Source: Solirubrobacterales bacterium
Lineage (GTDB): Bacteria; Actinomycetota; Thermoleophilia; Solirubrobacterales; Thermoleophilaceae
Direction: 5' to 3'
Assembly (NCBI GenBank): GCA_012718975.1
Contig: JAAYBF010000121.1
Coordinates: 26,534-90,533, forward strand
Length of the DNA stretch: 64,000 nucleotides
Part shown: positions 48,657-59,119 of the stretch, in pieces
Layout of the letters: the number at the start of each line of letters is the position of its first letter
How positions within the stretch are numbered: the first letter of the stretch is position 1
Made by a program: the position numbers and the translations under genes
Notes under the pieces: model-generated
Told to the model about the DNA's origin: nothing
Databases searched by the model: none
The model's input: only the letters and a program-made list of their open reading frames with translations

Positions 48657-49228
48657 TGGGCTTCCTCGACGCGATACTCGGCGGCAAGAAGAAGCTGCAG
48701 GGCGTCGCGCCCGACCGGCTGTTCGCGATGTCGACGGCCTACATCACGCTCGAGACGGCGCTCGACATCCACAGCGCCGGCGCGGCCGGGATCGTCTTCC
48801 AGCCGCTTGCGACCGGCGACTTCGCCCAGATCCTCAAGGACGCCGAGGAGCTGCTGCAGAGCACCGCGGCCGAGCAGGGGTCGAAGCTGGAGAGCAGCGA
48901 CGACGAGTTCGGCTACCGCTGGCTGATCCTGCGCGACAACGACTTCGAGGACCTCGTCGTCTCGCTGAACACGATCTCGACCGAGCTGCAGGCCGGCGGC
49001 TACGGCGACCGGCTGCTCGCCGCGGTGTTCGCCTTCGAGGAGCAGGGCCGGCGGCTGTACCTGATCTACAACTTCAAGCGCGGCGCGTTCTACCCGTTCG
49101 TCCCGGCGCCGGGCGAGCGTCAGCGCGACAACGAGCGTGAGATGCGGCTCAAGGCCCAGCTCGGCGACGAGGTGCCGTTCGAGCCGGAGATGACACGCTG
49201 GTTCCCGCTGTGGGAGATCCCGCTCTAA
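48656..49228 (+). CDS. PspAB-like PspA-associated protein
   Basis: MGFLDAILGGKKKLQGVAPDRLFAMSTAYITLE; directly downstream of htpX. Confidence 0.75.
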   Translation: MGFLDAILGGKKKLQGVAPDRLFAMSTAYITLETALDIHSAGAAGIVFQPLATGDFAQILKDAEELLQSTAAEQGSKLESSDDEFGYRWLILRDNDFEDLVVSLNTISTELQAGGYGDRLLAAVFAFEEQGRRLYLIYNFKRGAFYPFVPAPGERQRDNEREMRLKAQLGDEVPFEPEMTRWFPLWEIPL

Positions 49229-49244
49229 CGCCGAACGGGTAGCG

Positions 49245-50249
49245 ATGAGCTACCCGAAGATCGAGCTGCACGTCCACCTCGAGGGGGCGGTGTCGGCGGA
49301 GGCGCTGATCGCGGCGGCCGCGCGCAACGGCTTCGAGCTCCCGGCGACCACGCCGGCCGAGCTGGCCGAGTTCATGCGCTTCCGCGACTTCGCCCACTTC
49401 ATGAAGGCCTGGTTCGCGACGACCCCGGCGCTGAAGACCGAGCGCGACTACCGCGAGCTGGTCGTCGACTACGCCCGCCGCGCCGCCGCCCACGGAGCGG
49501 TCTACGTCGAGGGGATCTTCTCCCCGACCGACAAGGTCTCGCAGGGGGTCGCGCAGGAGACTGTCTTCGAGGGGTTCTGCGACGGCGCCACCCAGGCGCG
49601 CGAGGAGACGGGCGTCGAGGTCTTCCTGACGCCGGACATCACGCGCAGCGTGCCGCTCGAGCTGGCGGTCGAGACGGCCGAGCTTGCGGTCCGCTACCGC
49701 GACCGCGGCGTCGTCGGCCTCGGGCTCGGCGGGCCGGAGGCGGAGTGGCCGCCGGAGCCCTACCGGGCGGCGTTCGACGTCGCTCGCGACGGCGGGATCG
49801 GCTCGGTGCCCCACGCCGGCGAGACCGCCGGGCCCGACTCGATCCGCGGCGCGCTCGACGCGCTCGGCGCCGACCGCATCCGCCACGGCGTCCGCGCGGT
49901 CGAGGACCCCGACCTGCTCGCCGAGCTGGCCGAGCGCCAGATCGTCTGCGACGTCTGCGTGCTGTCCAACATCCGGCTCGGCGTCGCTCCCTCGGTCGAG
50001 GAGCACCCGCTGCCCCAGCTGCTCGCGGCCGGCGTCCCGTGCACGGTCAACACCGACGACCCGACCTTCTTCGACTGCGACCTGGAGTCCGAGCACGCCG
50101 CCGCCCGCTCGATCGGCGCCGACCCGCGCGCCGCCTTCGACGCCGGCGTCGCCGGCGCGCTCTGCGACGCCGCCGTCAAGGCCCGCCTGCGCGAGATCGC
50201 CGCCGAGCACGACTGGGACGCCGACACCGCCGCCCCGGCCGCGGGCTGA
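49245..50249 (+). CDS. add: adenosine deaminase family protein
   Basis: PKIELHVHLEGA; HAGETAGPDSIRGALDALGADRIRHGVRA; NTDDPTFF. Confidence 0.93.
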   Translation: MSYPKIELHVHLEGAVSAEALIAAAARNGFELPATTPAELAEFMRFRDFAHFMKAWFATTPALKTERDYRELVVDYARRAAAHGAVYVEGIFSPTDKVSQGVAQETVFEGFCDGATQAREETGVEVFLTPDITRSVPLELAVETAELAVRYRDRGVVGLGLGGPEAEWPPEPYRAAFDVARDGGIGSVPHAGETAGPDSIRGALDALGADRIRHGVRAVEDPDLLAELAERQIVCDVCVLSNIRLGVAPSVEEHPLPQLLAAGVPCTVNTDDPTFFDCDLESEHAAARSIGADPRAAFDAGVAGALCDAAVKARLREIAAEHDWDADTAAPAAG

Positions 50250-50261
50250 GGCGGTACGCGG

Positions 50262-51035
50262 TCAGTCGGCGCTGCTCGGCTTCGCGATCGCGACGGTCGC
50301 GACGTCCTTGCGGCGCAGCCGCAGGTCGACCTCGTCCGAGCCGCAGACCCCGGCGGCGACCTCGACCGGCACGAAGGCATCGCCGAGGTCGCCTGGGTCG
50401 AGCCTGCCCCGCACCGCGCGCCGGGTCTCGTCGCAGCTCGCCGCGAAGGCGGCGGCCCCGTCGGCGGTCAGCGTGACGGTCGCGGCCCGCTTGGGGTCGG
50501 GGCTGTCCTGAAGCAGGATGCCGCCGACGGTCAGCAGCGTCAGCGCCATCGCGACGCCGACTGCCCCCGTCGCGATCGCGAGCCACCGCTCGACGGCGGC
50601 CCGCTCCTGCTTGGCGTCGCCCATCACGTCGCGAACGAAGGCGAGCGCGCCGACGTTCTCCTGCGGGCTGGTGGGGTCCTCGTCCTCCTGCGGGGTGGGA
50701 CGGCGGCGCGACACCGCGACCATGAAGCCGAGCGCGGCGGCCAGCCAGCCGAGGAGCGCCGCGAAGCCGAGGCCCTGCACGACCGCCGGAAGCTCGGCGA
50801 AGTCGGCGAAGATCCCGGCGGCGACCAGCGCCGCCGCGACAGCGCTGGCGATCGTGTAGCCGGCCTGGGCGCGCGTGCGCGCATGGTCGGCCGCGGCGAC
50901 CGCCAGCGGGTAGTACGCCTTGGCGACCTCGGTCACCATCGTCTCCGCGGCCTTGGGTGCCTCGACCGGCGCCGGTCGACCGTCGTCGCGCCGGCGGCAT
51001 CGGCGGGTCACCGACCGCCTCCCTCGAGCCCCCAC
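50262..51035 (-). CDS. hypothetical membrane protein
   Basis: Two hydrophobic hairpin regions; start uncertain (MVTEVAKAYYPLAVAAADHAR is a likely internal start). Confidence 0.6.
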   Translation of the reverse strand: MGARGRRSVTRRCRRRDDGRPAPVEAPKAAETMVTEVAKAYYPLAVAAADHARTRAQAGYTIASAVAAALVAAGIFADFAELPAVVQGLGFAALLGWLAAALGFMVAVSRRRPTPQEDEDPTSPQENVGALAFVRDVMGDAKQERAAVERWLAIATGAVGVAMALTLLTVGGILLQDSPDPKRAATVTLTADGAAAFAASCDETRRAVRGRLDPGDLGDAFVPVEVAAGVCGSDEVDLRLRRKDVATVAIAKPSSAD

Positions 51036-51379
51036 TCGACCGCCGAGTCGCTGGTGAGCTTGACCTCGGCGGTTGCGCCCGCGCCACGCGCCTGGCCCTC
51101 TCGCTGCGCGCGCTGGAGAAAGCGCCGCTCGTCGAAGACCAGCGCTCCACCCGGGAGGTCGCTGGTGTCGAGAACGACGTGGAACGGGTCGATTCCCAGC
51201 GTGATCCAGATGTCACGGTCGTCGTCGCTGTCGCCCGGCGGTCCTCCCGATCGCTGGCCGGGCGTCACGACCGTTGCCGGCGCATCACCCGACTTGAGCA
51301 TTATCAGTGAACGGTCACGGCTCGCATCGACCAGCGAGATAGTGCCTCCACTGCCCTTATGGACGACCCTGATCGACAT
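51008..51379 (-). CDS. hypothetical protein
   Basis: ORF with plausible composition upstream of and overlapping the membrane-protein gene. Confidence 0.5.
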   Translation of the reverse strand: MSIRVVHKGSGGTISLVDASRDRSLIMLKSGDAPATVVTPGQRSGGPPGDSDDDRDIWITLGIDPFHVVLDTSDLPGGALVFDERRFLQRAQREGQARGAGATAEVKLTSDSAVEWGLEGGGR

Positions 51380-51496
51380 CCCACCCCTACCGTCGGATTC
51401 GCGATAGTCAACATCATCAAGTCCTGTTACGCAAATCTTCGAGTGGCATCCTGCCAGCTGTCAGTCAAGCTCCAGGCAGGCTCCGCGAGGTTAATG

Positions 51497-52570
51497 TCAG
51501 CCCGCCGCGCGGATCGCCGCCCGGCAGCGGCGGTCGAGGTAGTTGACCATCAGCCAGAAGTGGCGGAAGGCCGGGTTGCGGGTCTGGCGGTGGTGGTAGC
51601 GGTAGTAGATCTGCTGGAGGATCGTCGCGAGGCGGAAGAGGCCGAAGACCTCGTAGAAGGCCCAGTCGCCGATCTCGATCCCGGTCCGCTCGCGGTAGCG
51701 GGCGACGATCTCCGCGCGGGTGAGCATCCCGGGGGCGTCGCTGGGCTGGCGGCCCATCGCCCGCAGGAAGCGCCCGTCGCCGGCCTCGATCCAGTAGGAG
51801 AGGGCGCCGCCGAGGTCCATCAGCGGGTCGCCGACCGTCGCCATCTCCCAGTCGAGCACCGCGACGATCCGGCGCGGATCGTCCGGCGCGAGGACGAGGT
51901 TGTCGAGCCGGTAGTCGTTGTGGATCACGCACGCGCCGACATCGGGTGGCTGCTCGCGGTCGAGCCAGCGCATCACCCGCTCGAACGACGGCACGTTCCA
52001 GGTCTTCGCCGCCCGGTAGCGGCGCGACCAGCCCTCGACCTGGCGGCCGACGTAGCCGGGGCCGCGGCCGAGCCGCTCGAGGCCGGCCGCCGCCGGGTCG
52101 ACGGCGTGCAGCTCGGCGAGGCGGTCGACCGCCGCCTCGCAGAGCGCCCGCGTGCCGGCCGCGTCGAGCCCCAGCTCGGGCGGGATCGAGCGGCGCAGGA
52201 TCGTGCCCTCGACGCGCTCCATCACGTAGAAGTCGCTGCCGATCACCGCCTCGTCCTGGCAGAGCGCGACCATCGCCGGCACGTACGGGAAGACCGGCGC
52301 CAGCGCCGCCTGGACGTCGTGCTCGCGGCGCATGTCGTGCGCCGATGCGGCCTTCGTGCCGGCCGGCGGGCGGCGCAGGATCAGGTCGCGCTCGGGGTAG
52401 CGCAGCAGGTAGGTGAGGTTCGACGCCCCGCCCGCGAACTGACGCACCGCGGGCGGCCCGGTCAGGCCGTCGACGCGTCCGCGCAGCCAGGCGTCGACGG
52501 CGGCGACGTCGAAGGCGTCCTCGTCGCGGACCGCCCGCGCGCCGGCCGGGTCGGCCGGGACCGCGCTCAC
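51497..52570 (-). CDS. phosphotransferase family (APH-like, acyl-CoA dehydrogenase-associated)
   Basis: CVIHNDYRLDNLVLAPDDPRRIVAVLDWEMATVGDPLMDLGG. Confidence 0.92.
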   Translation of the reverse strand: MSAVPADPAGARAVRDEDAFDVAAVDAWLRGRVDGLTGPPAVRQFAGGASNLTYLLRYPERDLILRRPPAGTKAASAHDMRREHDVQAALAPVFPYVPAMVALCQDEAVIGSDFYVMERVEGTILRRSIPPELGLDAAGTRALCEAAVDRLAELHAVDPAAAGLERLGRGPGYVGRQVEGWSRRYRAAKTWNVPSFERVMRWLDREQPPDVGACVIHNDYRLDNLVLAPDDPRRIVAVLDWEMATVGDPLMDLGGALSYWIEAGDGRFLRAMGRQPSDAPGMLTRAEIVARYRERTGIEIGDWAFYEVFGLFRLATILQQIYYRYHHRQTRNPAFRHFWLMVNYLDRRCRAAIRAAG

Positions 52571-52610
52571 CGGACCGGGTCCGCCGGCGCGCCGGCGACG
52601 GCCGGGACGG

Positions 52611-53831
<1,221 letters not shown>

Positions 53832-53886
53832 GCCGAGACCCTAACCCGACCCCGCCCCCCGCGGCGAGCGTCAACCGCCACCACGA

Positions 53887-53937
53887 GATCGATGTCGACA
53901 TTGCGGCGAAATATTCGCCGCAATGTCGACATCGATC
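53887..53937. repeat. palindromic element family 2, copy B
   Basis: GATCGATGTCGACATTGCGGCGAA-ATA-TTCGCCGCAATGTCGACATCGATC, perfect 24-bp arms with a symmetric substitution versus copy A. Confidence 0.95.
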
Positions 53938-53971
53938 GCCGCGCGCGCTGACCGGGAGGGCTGGGCGCGGC

Positions 53972-54250
53972 TCAGTCGGGGATCAGGCCGTCGCCGGTGA
54001 ACTCGGCGGCGGCCTCGGCGAAGCTGACGTCGCGCGGCGGCAGGATCACGTCCGAGACGACGAGCTCGTCGTCGGCGATCGCGTCGCCGTCGGCCTCGAC
54101 GAGCGCGAGCATCTGCCCCCAGAGGTCGGCGAAGCCGTCGTGGTCGCCGGCCTCGACCGCCGCCACGGCCCGGTTGTCGAGATCGTTGAGGCGCTCCGCG
54201 TCGGCGTCCGGAAGGCGGTACTGGCCCTCGCCCGAGATCCGGACGATCAC
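53972..54250 (-). CDS. PspAA-like PspA-associated protein
   Basis: MIVRISGEGQYRLPDADAERLNDLDNRAVAAVE; overlaps pspA by 4 nt. Confidence 0.75.
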   Translation of the reverse strand: MIVRISGEGQYRLPDADAERLNDLDNRAVAAVEAGDHDGFADLWGQMLALVEADGDAIADDELVVSDVILPPRDVSFAEAAAEFTGDGLIPD

Positions 54251-55011
54251 TTGCCGTCCTCCCCGTCGCCGAGCTGCTGGGGCGCGTCGCCGCCCTCGCC
54301 GGAGCCGAGCTCGGCCTTCATCGCCGCCAGCTCGTCCTCGACCTGGGAGTCGGCGCCGAGCTGGGCGAGCTCGCGCTCGATGTCGTCCTGACCGCCGCCG
54401 AGCTGGGTGAGGTCATCGAAGGTGCCGGCCGCCTCGAGCTCCTCGACCGCCGACGCGCGCGCCCGCATCTGCTCGGTCTTGTCCTCGGCGCGCTGGATCG
54501 CGAGGCCGAGATCGGCCATCTCCTCGCCGACGCCGTTGGCCGCCTCGGAGATCTGGACCTGCGCCTCGGCCGCCGAGTACTGCGCCTTGATGACCTCCTT
54601 CTTGGTCCGGAAGGCCTCGATCTTCGCGCGCAGCTTGCGCTCGTTCTCGGCGAGCTGCTCCTGCTGGCTCTCGAGCTCGGTGACCTGGGCGTCGAGCGAC
54701 TGCAGCTCGGTCTGGGCGACGGTCTTGCGCTCGAGCGCGACGCGGGCGAGGTCCTCGCGGCCCTGCGACAGCGCCTGGCGGGCCTGGGTGTCGAGCTTGA
54801 CGACCTGCTGCTCGATCTTCTGCGACTGCATCTGCAGGCGCTTCTTCGACGTGGTGACGTCGGCGATGCCCTTCTTGACGTTCTGCAGCAGCTCGATCTG
54901 CTTCTGGTAGCCGTAGTCGAGCGTCTCGGCCGGGTCCTCCGCGCGGTCGAGCAACTTCGAGATCTTGGCCTTCACGACCGTTGACATCCGTCCGCCGAGG
55001 CCTGCCATCAC
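54247..55011 (-). CDS. pspA: PspA/IM30 family protein
   Basis: KISKLLDRAEDPAETLDYGYQKQIELLQNVKKGIADVTTSKKRL; long coiled coil. Confidence 0.92.
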   Translation of the reverse strand: MMAGLGGRMSTVVKAKISKLLDRAEDPAETLDYGYQKQIELLQNVKKGIADVTTSKKRLQMQSQKIEQQVVKLDTQARQALSQGREDLARVALERKTVAQTELQSLDAQVTELESQQEQLAENERKLRAKIEAFRTKKEVIKAQYSAAEAQVQISEAANGVGEEMADLGLAIQRAEDKTEQMRARASAVEELEAAGTFDDLTQLGGGQDDIERELAQLGADSQVEDELAAMKAELGSGEGGDAPQQLGDGEDGK

Positions 55012-55055
55012 GTATCTCCTTTGGCGCGCAAGTCGAGAATGAGCACGAGTCCGTC

Positions 55056-55877
55056 CTACCCTAGACGCTCGGGCAGCGCCGCGGACCTCGCTCGCGCCGC
55101 CTCACGGTCGTGGTCCTCGGCCGAGCGGTAGAAGAAGAAGCCGGTCGCGAAGAGCATCACGAGCAGGTCGAGGCCGAGCATCATCGCGCCCGCGACCTGC
55201 TGGTCGGTGATCGGCGATATCCCGTGCGCGGCGGCGTTGAGCGCGTACTGCTCGTAGGCGGGCGAGCGCATGATGATGAACGCCATCCCGAGGAACATCC
55301 CGGCGAGCCGGGCGCCGAGCAGGTAGGGCACCTTCCACAGCCCGCCCGGCACGCGCCGCTTCTTCGGCTCGATCACCGACCACCACACAAGCAGCGAGGC
55401 GGCGACGAACGACCAGTGCTGCAGCGCGTGGACGGCCCCGCTCTCGAGCGCGCCCTCGAACATGAAGCCGATGTGCCAGCCGTAGAGCGTCACGATCCAG
55501 ACGGGGATCGCGACGACCGGCTGGCGCAGCCAGCGGAAGATCGCCCGCAGCCGCCGGCGCCGGGCGACGGCGACCATCGCCGGGCGCGGCAGCAGGAAGG
55601 CGTAGACCGGCGAGCGCAGGCCGATCAGCAGCAGCGGCGCGGCGATGTCGGCGATCAGCAGGTGCTGGCCCATGTGGGCGATCAGCAGGTCCTCGGCGAG
55701 CGGGTCGACCGGTCCCATCAGGCCGATCGCGACGCAGACCACGGCGGTGTGCCAGGACACCTGCTGCCAGAACGGGACCTCGTAGCCGCGGCCGCCGAGG
55801 ATCCGCACGGCGCGCAGGTAGAGGACCTCCGCGAGGAGGATCCAGATGATCGGCCCGGGGGCGAGCGCCAGCTCCAC
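55056..55877 (-). CDS. cytochrome c oxidase assembly protein (CtaG-like, caa3 type)
   Basis: WHTAVVCVAIGLMGPVDPLAEDLLIAHMGQHLLIADIAAPLLLIG. Confidence 0.85.
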   Translation of the reverse strand: MELALAPGPIIWILLAEVLYLRAVRILGGRGYEVPFWQQVSWHTAVVCVAIGLMGPVDPLAEDLLIAHMGQHLLIADIAAPLLLIGLRSPVYAFLLPRPAMVAVARRRRLRAIFRWLRQPVVAIPVWIVTLYGWHIGFMFEGALESGAVHALQHWSFVAASLLVWWSVIEPKKRRVPGGLWKVPYLLGARLAGMFLGMAFIIMRSPAYEQYALNAAAHGISPITDQQVAGAMMLGLDLLVMLFATGFFFYRSAEDHDREAARARSAALPERLG

Positions 55878-56011
55878 TGCCCCGATTGTCGCTCGCGAGC
55901 GCGCCGCTGGCTACCCGCACCGCCACATGCGTCCGCCCGGCCGCCCAACTCGAAGTGGAATCCCGGCGGGCCAGTGGCCCCCCGCCGCGATTCCACTCTG
56001 GCGGGAGAGCG

Positions 56012-57253
56012 CTACGCGGAGGCGGCGGCGAGCTGCTCGGAGGCGGCCTTCAGGCGCTCCTGGTACTCGCGCCGCTGCATCCGCGAGATCACCAGCCGCT
56101 GGACCTGGGCGGTGCCCTCGAAGAGCTGGTAGATCTTCGCGTCGCGGAAGAACTTCTCGAGCGGGCAGTCGGTCGACTGCGCCTCCTCGCCGACGAGGTC
56201 CATCAGCGTGGTGGTCGCCCACATCGCGACGTCGCCGCCCTTGAGCTTGGACATCGAGCCCTGGCCGCCGGTCATCGGCACGCCGTTGCGGCCCATCCAG
56301 GCCGCGCGCCAGACCAGCAGCCGCGCCGCCTCGATCTCGGTCGCGACGTCGGCGAGCGTCTGCTGGATCCGCTGCTGCTCGAGCAGCGGGCCGTCGGCGT
56401 CGGAGCGCTGCTCGAGGTGCTCGAGCGTCCACTCGTAGGCGGCCTGGGCGATCCCGAGCGCCGACGCGCCGACCAGCGGCCGCGTGATCTCGAAGGTCGC
56501 GAGCGCGTTCGACGAGCCGGCGTGCTGGCCGTTGCGGGCCCGCTCGAGCTTGCGCTCCAGCTTGTCCATCCCGCCGAGCAGGTAGTCGACCGGGATCCGG
56601 CAGTCCTCGAAGACGACCTCGGCGGTGTGCGAGGCGCGGATGCCGATCTTGTCCTCCTTCTTGCCCTGACTCATGCCGGGGGTGTCCTTGGGGACGACGA
56701 AGGACGCCTGGCCGCGGTGCCCGAGCTCGGGCGCGACGTTGGCGACCACGACGGTGACGTCGGCGATGCCGCCGTTGGTGATGAAGACCTTGGTGCCGTC
56801 GAGTACCCACTCGTCGCCGTCGAGCTTGGCGGTGGTGCGCAGCGACTTGACGTCGGAGCCGGCCTGGGCCTCGGTGACCGCGTAGGCGCCGAGCTTGATC
56901 TCGTCGCCCTCGCCGTAGCACTCCATCGCCCAGCGGCCGACCTGCTCGGGGGTGCCGGACGCGGCGATGCCGGCGGCGGCGAGGCCCGATCCGGCGATCG
57001 CCAGCGCGATCCCGGCGCAGCCCCAGTGCAGCTCCTCGCCGTAGATCACGCCCATGATCCCCTCGGGGTCGGAGCCGAGCCGCTCGAGCTGGGGCGCCCC
57101 GTGCAGGCCCCACTCGCGCGCCTGGCGGATGACCTCCCACGGCACCGACTGCTCGCGGTCGTGCTCGGCGGCGACGGGACGGATGACCTCGCGCGCGAAG
57201 CGGCGGCAGTAGCGCTGGAACTCGAGCTGGTCGTCGTTGAGCCGGAAATCCAC
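56012..57253 (-). CDS. acyl-CoA dehydrogenase
   Basis: AVTEAQAGSDVKSLRTTAKLDGDEWVLDGTKVFITNGG; KFFRDAKIYQLFEGTAQVQRLVISR. Confidence 0.95.
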   Translation of the reverse strand: MDFRLNDDQLEFQRYCRRFAREVIRPVAAEHDREQSVPWEVIRQAREWGLHGAPQLERLGSDPEGIMGVIYGEELHWGCAGIALAIAGSGLAAAGIAASGTPEQVGRWAMECYGEGDEIKLGAYAVTEAQAGSDVKSLRTTAKLDGDEWVLDGTKVFITNGGIADVTVVVANVAPELGHRGQASFVVPKDTPGMSQGKKEDKIGIRASHTAEVVFEDCRIPVDYLLGGMDKLERKLERARNGQHAGSSNALATFEITRPLVGASALGIAQAAYEWTLEHLEQRSDADGPLLEQQRIQQTLADVATEIEAARLLVWRAAWMGRNGVPMTGGQGSMSKLKGGDVAMWATTTLMDLVGEEAQSTDCPLEKFFRDAKIYQLFEGTAQVQRLVISRMQRREYQERLKAASEQLAAASA

Positions 57254-57292
57254 GTGGTCCTCCTGGTCGCGTCGGGACGGCCTGCGCGGCCG

Positions 57293-57331
57293 TTGACTGG
57301 TCAGTCAACCAAGTATTGACTGACCAGTCAA
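57293..57331. promoter_or_regulatory. paired TetR-type operators
   Basis: TTGACTGGTCAGTCAA (57293-57308) and its reverse complement TTGACTGACCAGTCAA (57316-57331) upstream of the acyl-CoA dehydrogenase. Confidence 0.75.
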
Positions 57332-57376
57332 CCAACATAGCGACCGGCTCGGTTCGGCCCCGCCAGCGCGCCGGAC

Positions 57377-57427
57377 GATCGATGTCGACGTTGCGGCGAA
57401 ATATTCGCCGGAACGTCGACATCGATC
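57377..57427. repeat. palindromic element family 2, copy C
   Basis: GATCGATGTCGACGTTGCGGCGAAATATTCGCCGGAACGTCGACATCGATC; one arm mismatch. Confidence 0.93.
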
Positions 57428-57470
57428 CGGACGGCGCGCGCCGACGGGCGCGGCGGCTACGCTCCCCGGC

Positions 57471-58652
57471 GTGCGCGGGAAGGCAACGATCGCGGTGCTG
57501 GCCGCCGCGGGGGCGGCGCTGCTGGCCGCCGGCTGCGGCGGGATCGGCGACGACTCCTCCAGCCGGCCGCCCCAGCTCGGTCCGCCCTCCGACGCCGACG
57601 ACGCCGTCGTCGACCTCGGCTTCCCGTCCAGCGCGACCCGCAACACCGTCCGCGTCGGGGGCTCCGACGCCGCCGGCGACGCCGCCGGCGTCGCCAACGC
57701 CGCCTTCCCCGCCACCACCCGCGTCAATCGGCCCAACGCCGTCGTGCTCGTCGACGCCGACGACTGGCAGGGCGCGGTCAGCGCCGCCGTGCTCGCCGGC
57801 CGGCCGATCGGCGCGCCGCTGCTGATCTCAGACGACGGCGACCTGCCGGCCGTCACCGCCGACACCCTCGAGCGGCTCGAGCCGCGCGGCTCCGACCTCT
57901 CCGAGGACGCCCAGGTGATCCGCATCGGCGACGAGCCCGCCCAGCCCGACGGCTACCGCACCGCCCGCATCGAGGGCCCCGACCCCTACGAGCGCGCCGC
58001 GGCGATCGACCGCTTCGTGTCGGCCGTCCGCGGCGGGCCGTCGCGCAACGTCGTCGTCGTCTCCGGCGAGCACCCCGAGCACGCGATGCCCGCCGCCGCC
58101 TGGGCCGCCCGCTCCGGCGACTCGGTCCTGCTCACCCAGCCGAAGCGGCTGCCAGCCGCCACCCGCAAGGCGATCGCCACCCACGACCGGCCGAACATCT
58201 ACGTCCTCGGGCCCCCGTCGACCGTGTCGGCGGCGGTCGTCACCGAGCTGCGCAAGCTCGGCCCGGTCCAGCGGATCGGCGCGCGCGACCCGGTCGCCAA
58301 CGCGATCGCCTTCGCCCGCTACGAGGACGGCGAGTTCGGTTGGGGGGCCACCGTGCCCGGCTACAACTTCACCGTCGCCAACGTCGGCCGCCCGCTCGAC
58401 GCCGCCCCCGCCGCCACGCTCGCCACGCGCGGCGTGTTCGCGCCGCTCCTGCTCACCGACGACGCCGCCGAGCTGCCGGCCGCCCTCGAGCGCTACTTCC
58501 TCAGCGTCCAGCCCGGCTACGAGGACGACCCCGGCCAGGCGGTCTACAACCGCGTCTGGATCCTCGGCGACGACGGGGAGGTCTCGATCGACGAGCAGGC
58601 ACAGATCGACGCCGTCACCGAGCTGATCCCGGTCCAGGCCAACGCCCCTTGA
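57471..58652 (+). CDS. cell wall-binding repeat 2-like lipoprotein
   Basis: LLAAGCGG lipobox; VRVGGSDAAGDAAGVANAAFP...VVLVDADDWQGAVSAAVLAGRPIGAPLLIS. Confidence 0.8.
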   Translation: MRGKATIAVLAAAGAALLAAGCGGIGDDSSSRPPQLGPPSDADDAVVDLGFPSSATRNTVRVGGSDAAGDAAGVANAAFPATTRVNRPNAVVLVDADDWQGAVSAAVLAGRPIGAPLLISDDGDLPAVTADTLERLEPRGSDLSEDAQVIRIGDEPAQPDGYRTARIEGPDPYERAAAIDRFVSAVRGGPSRNVVVVSGEHPEHAMPAAAWAARSGDSVLLTQPKRLPAATRKAIATHDRPNIYVLGPPSTVSAAVVTELRKLGPVQRIGARDPVANAIAFARYEDGEFGWGATVPGYNFTVANVGRPLDAAPAATLATRGVFAPLLLTDDAAELPAALERYFLSVQPGYEDDPGQAVYNRVWILGDDGEVSIDEQAQIDAVTELIPVQANAP

Positions 58653-58700
58653 CCTCTCCCGTACGGCCGCTCGGCCGGCCGGCCGCCTAGAATCGCGGCC

Positions 58701-58976
58701 GTGAGCGAGTACGAGCAGCCCAACCGCGTCGGGCGCGAGCCGACGATGGAGGACCTCCACCAGCTGATGGGCGCCTCCACCCCCCACTTCGCGCTCCAGC
58801 TGCGCAACCGCATCCGCTCGCTGATCTCGACGCTGCCGGCCGACCACCCGGTCCGCCGCACCGGCGAGCGCGAGATCGCGCGCCTCGAGCAGATCGCCGT
58901 CGGCTCCGAGCGGCGCGGCGAGCCCGGCCAGGGCGAGCCGGCGATGCCGTCGCTGGCCGGCCGCGACGCCATCTGA
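58701..58976 (+). CDS. small conserved hypothetical protein (91 aa)
   Basis: TAGAAT-N7-GTG; MEDLHQLMGASTPHFALQLRNRIRSLI. Confidence 0.7.
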   Translation: MSEYEQPNRVGREPTMEDLHQLMGASTPHFALQLRNRIRSLISTLPADHPVRRTGEREIARLEQIAVGSERRGEPGQGEPAMPSLAGRDAI

Positions 58977-59071
58977 CCACCGCCGCGCGAAAGCCGGCTA
59001 CGGCGGTGAGAGACACCATCGTACGCCTGGCGTGAAAGGATTCCGCGCGCGGGAGGCGGCGCGCTCGAGGC

Positions 59072-59115
59072 GTGCCACTCCAGTCACCCTGGCCCTCTAA
59101 CGAATGGAGTGACAC
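59072..59115 (+). promoter_or_regulatory. 5' leader hairpin sequestering the SD of the Liv SBP gene
   Basis: GTGCCACTCCA (59072-59082) pairs with TGGAGTGACAC (59105-59115); GGAG SD lies in the 3' arm, ATG at 59120. Confidence 0.5.
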
Positions 59116-59119
59116 CCCC

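Noticed and set aside
51380-51496. Locally lower-GC intergenic stretch as a recent insertion scar
   Set aside because: Only ~115 bp, no repeats or integrase-type boundaries; consistent with an ordinary promoter region.
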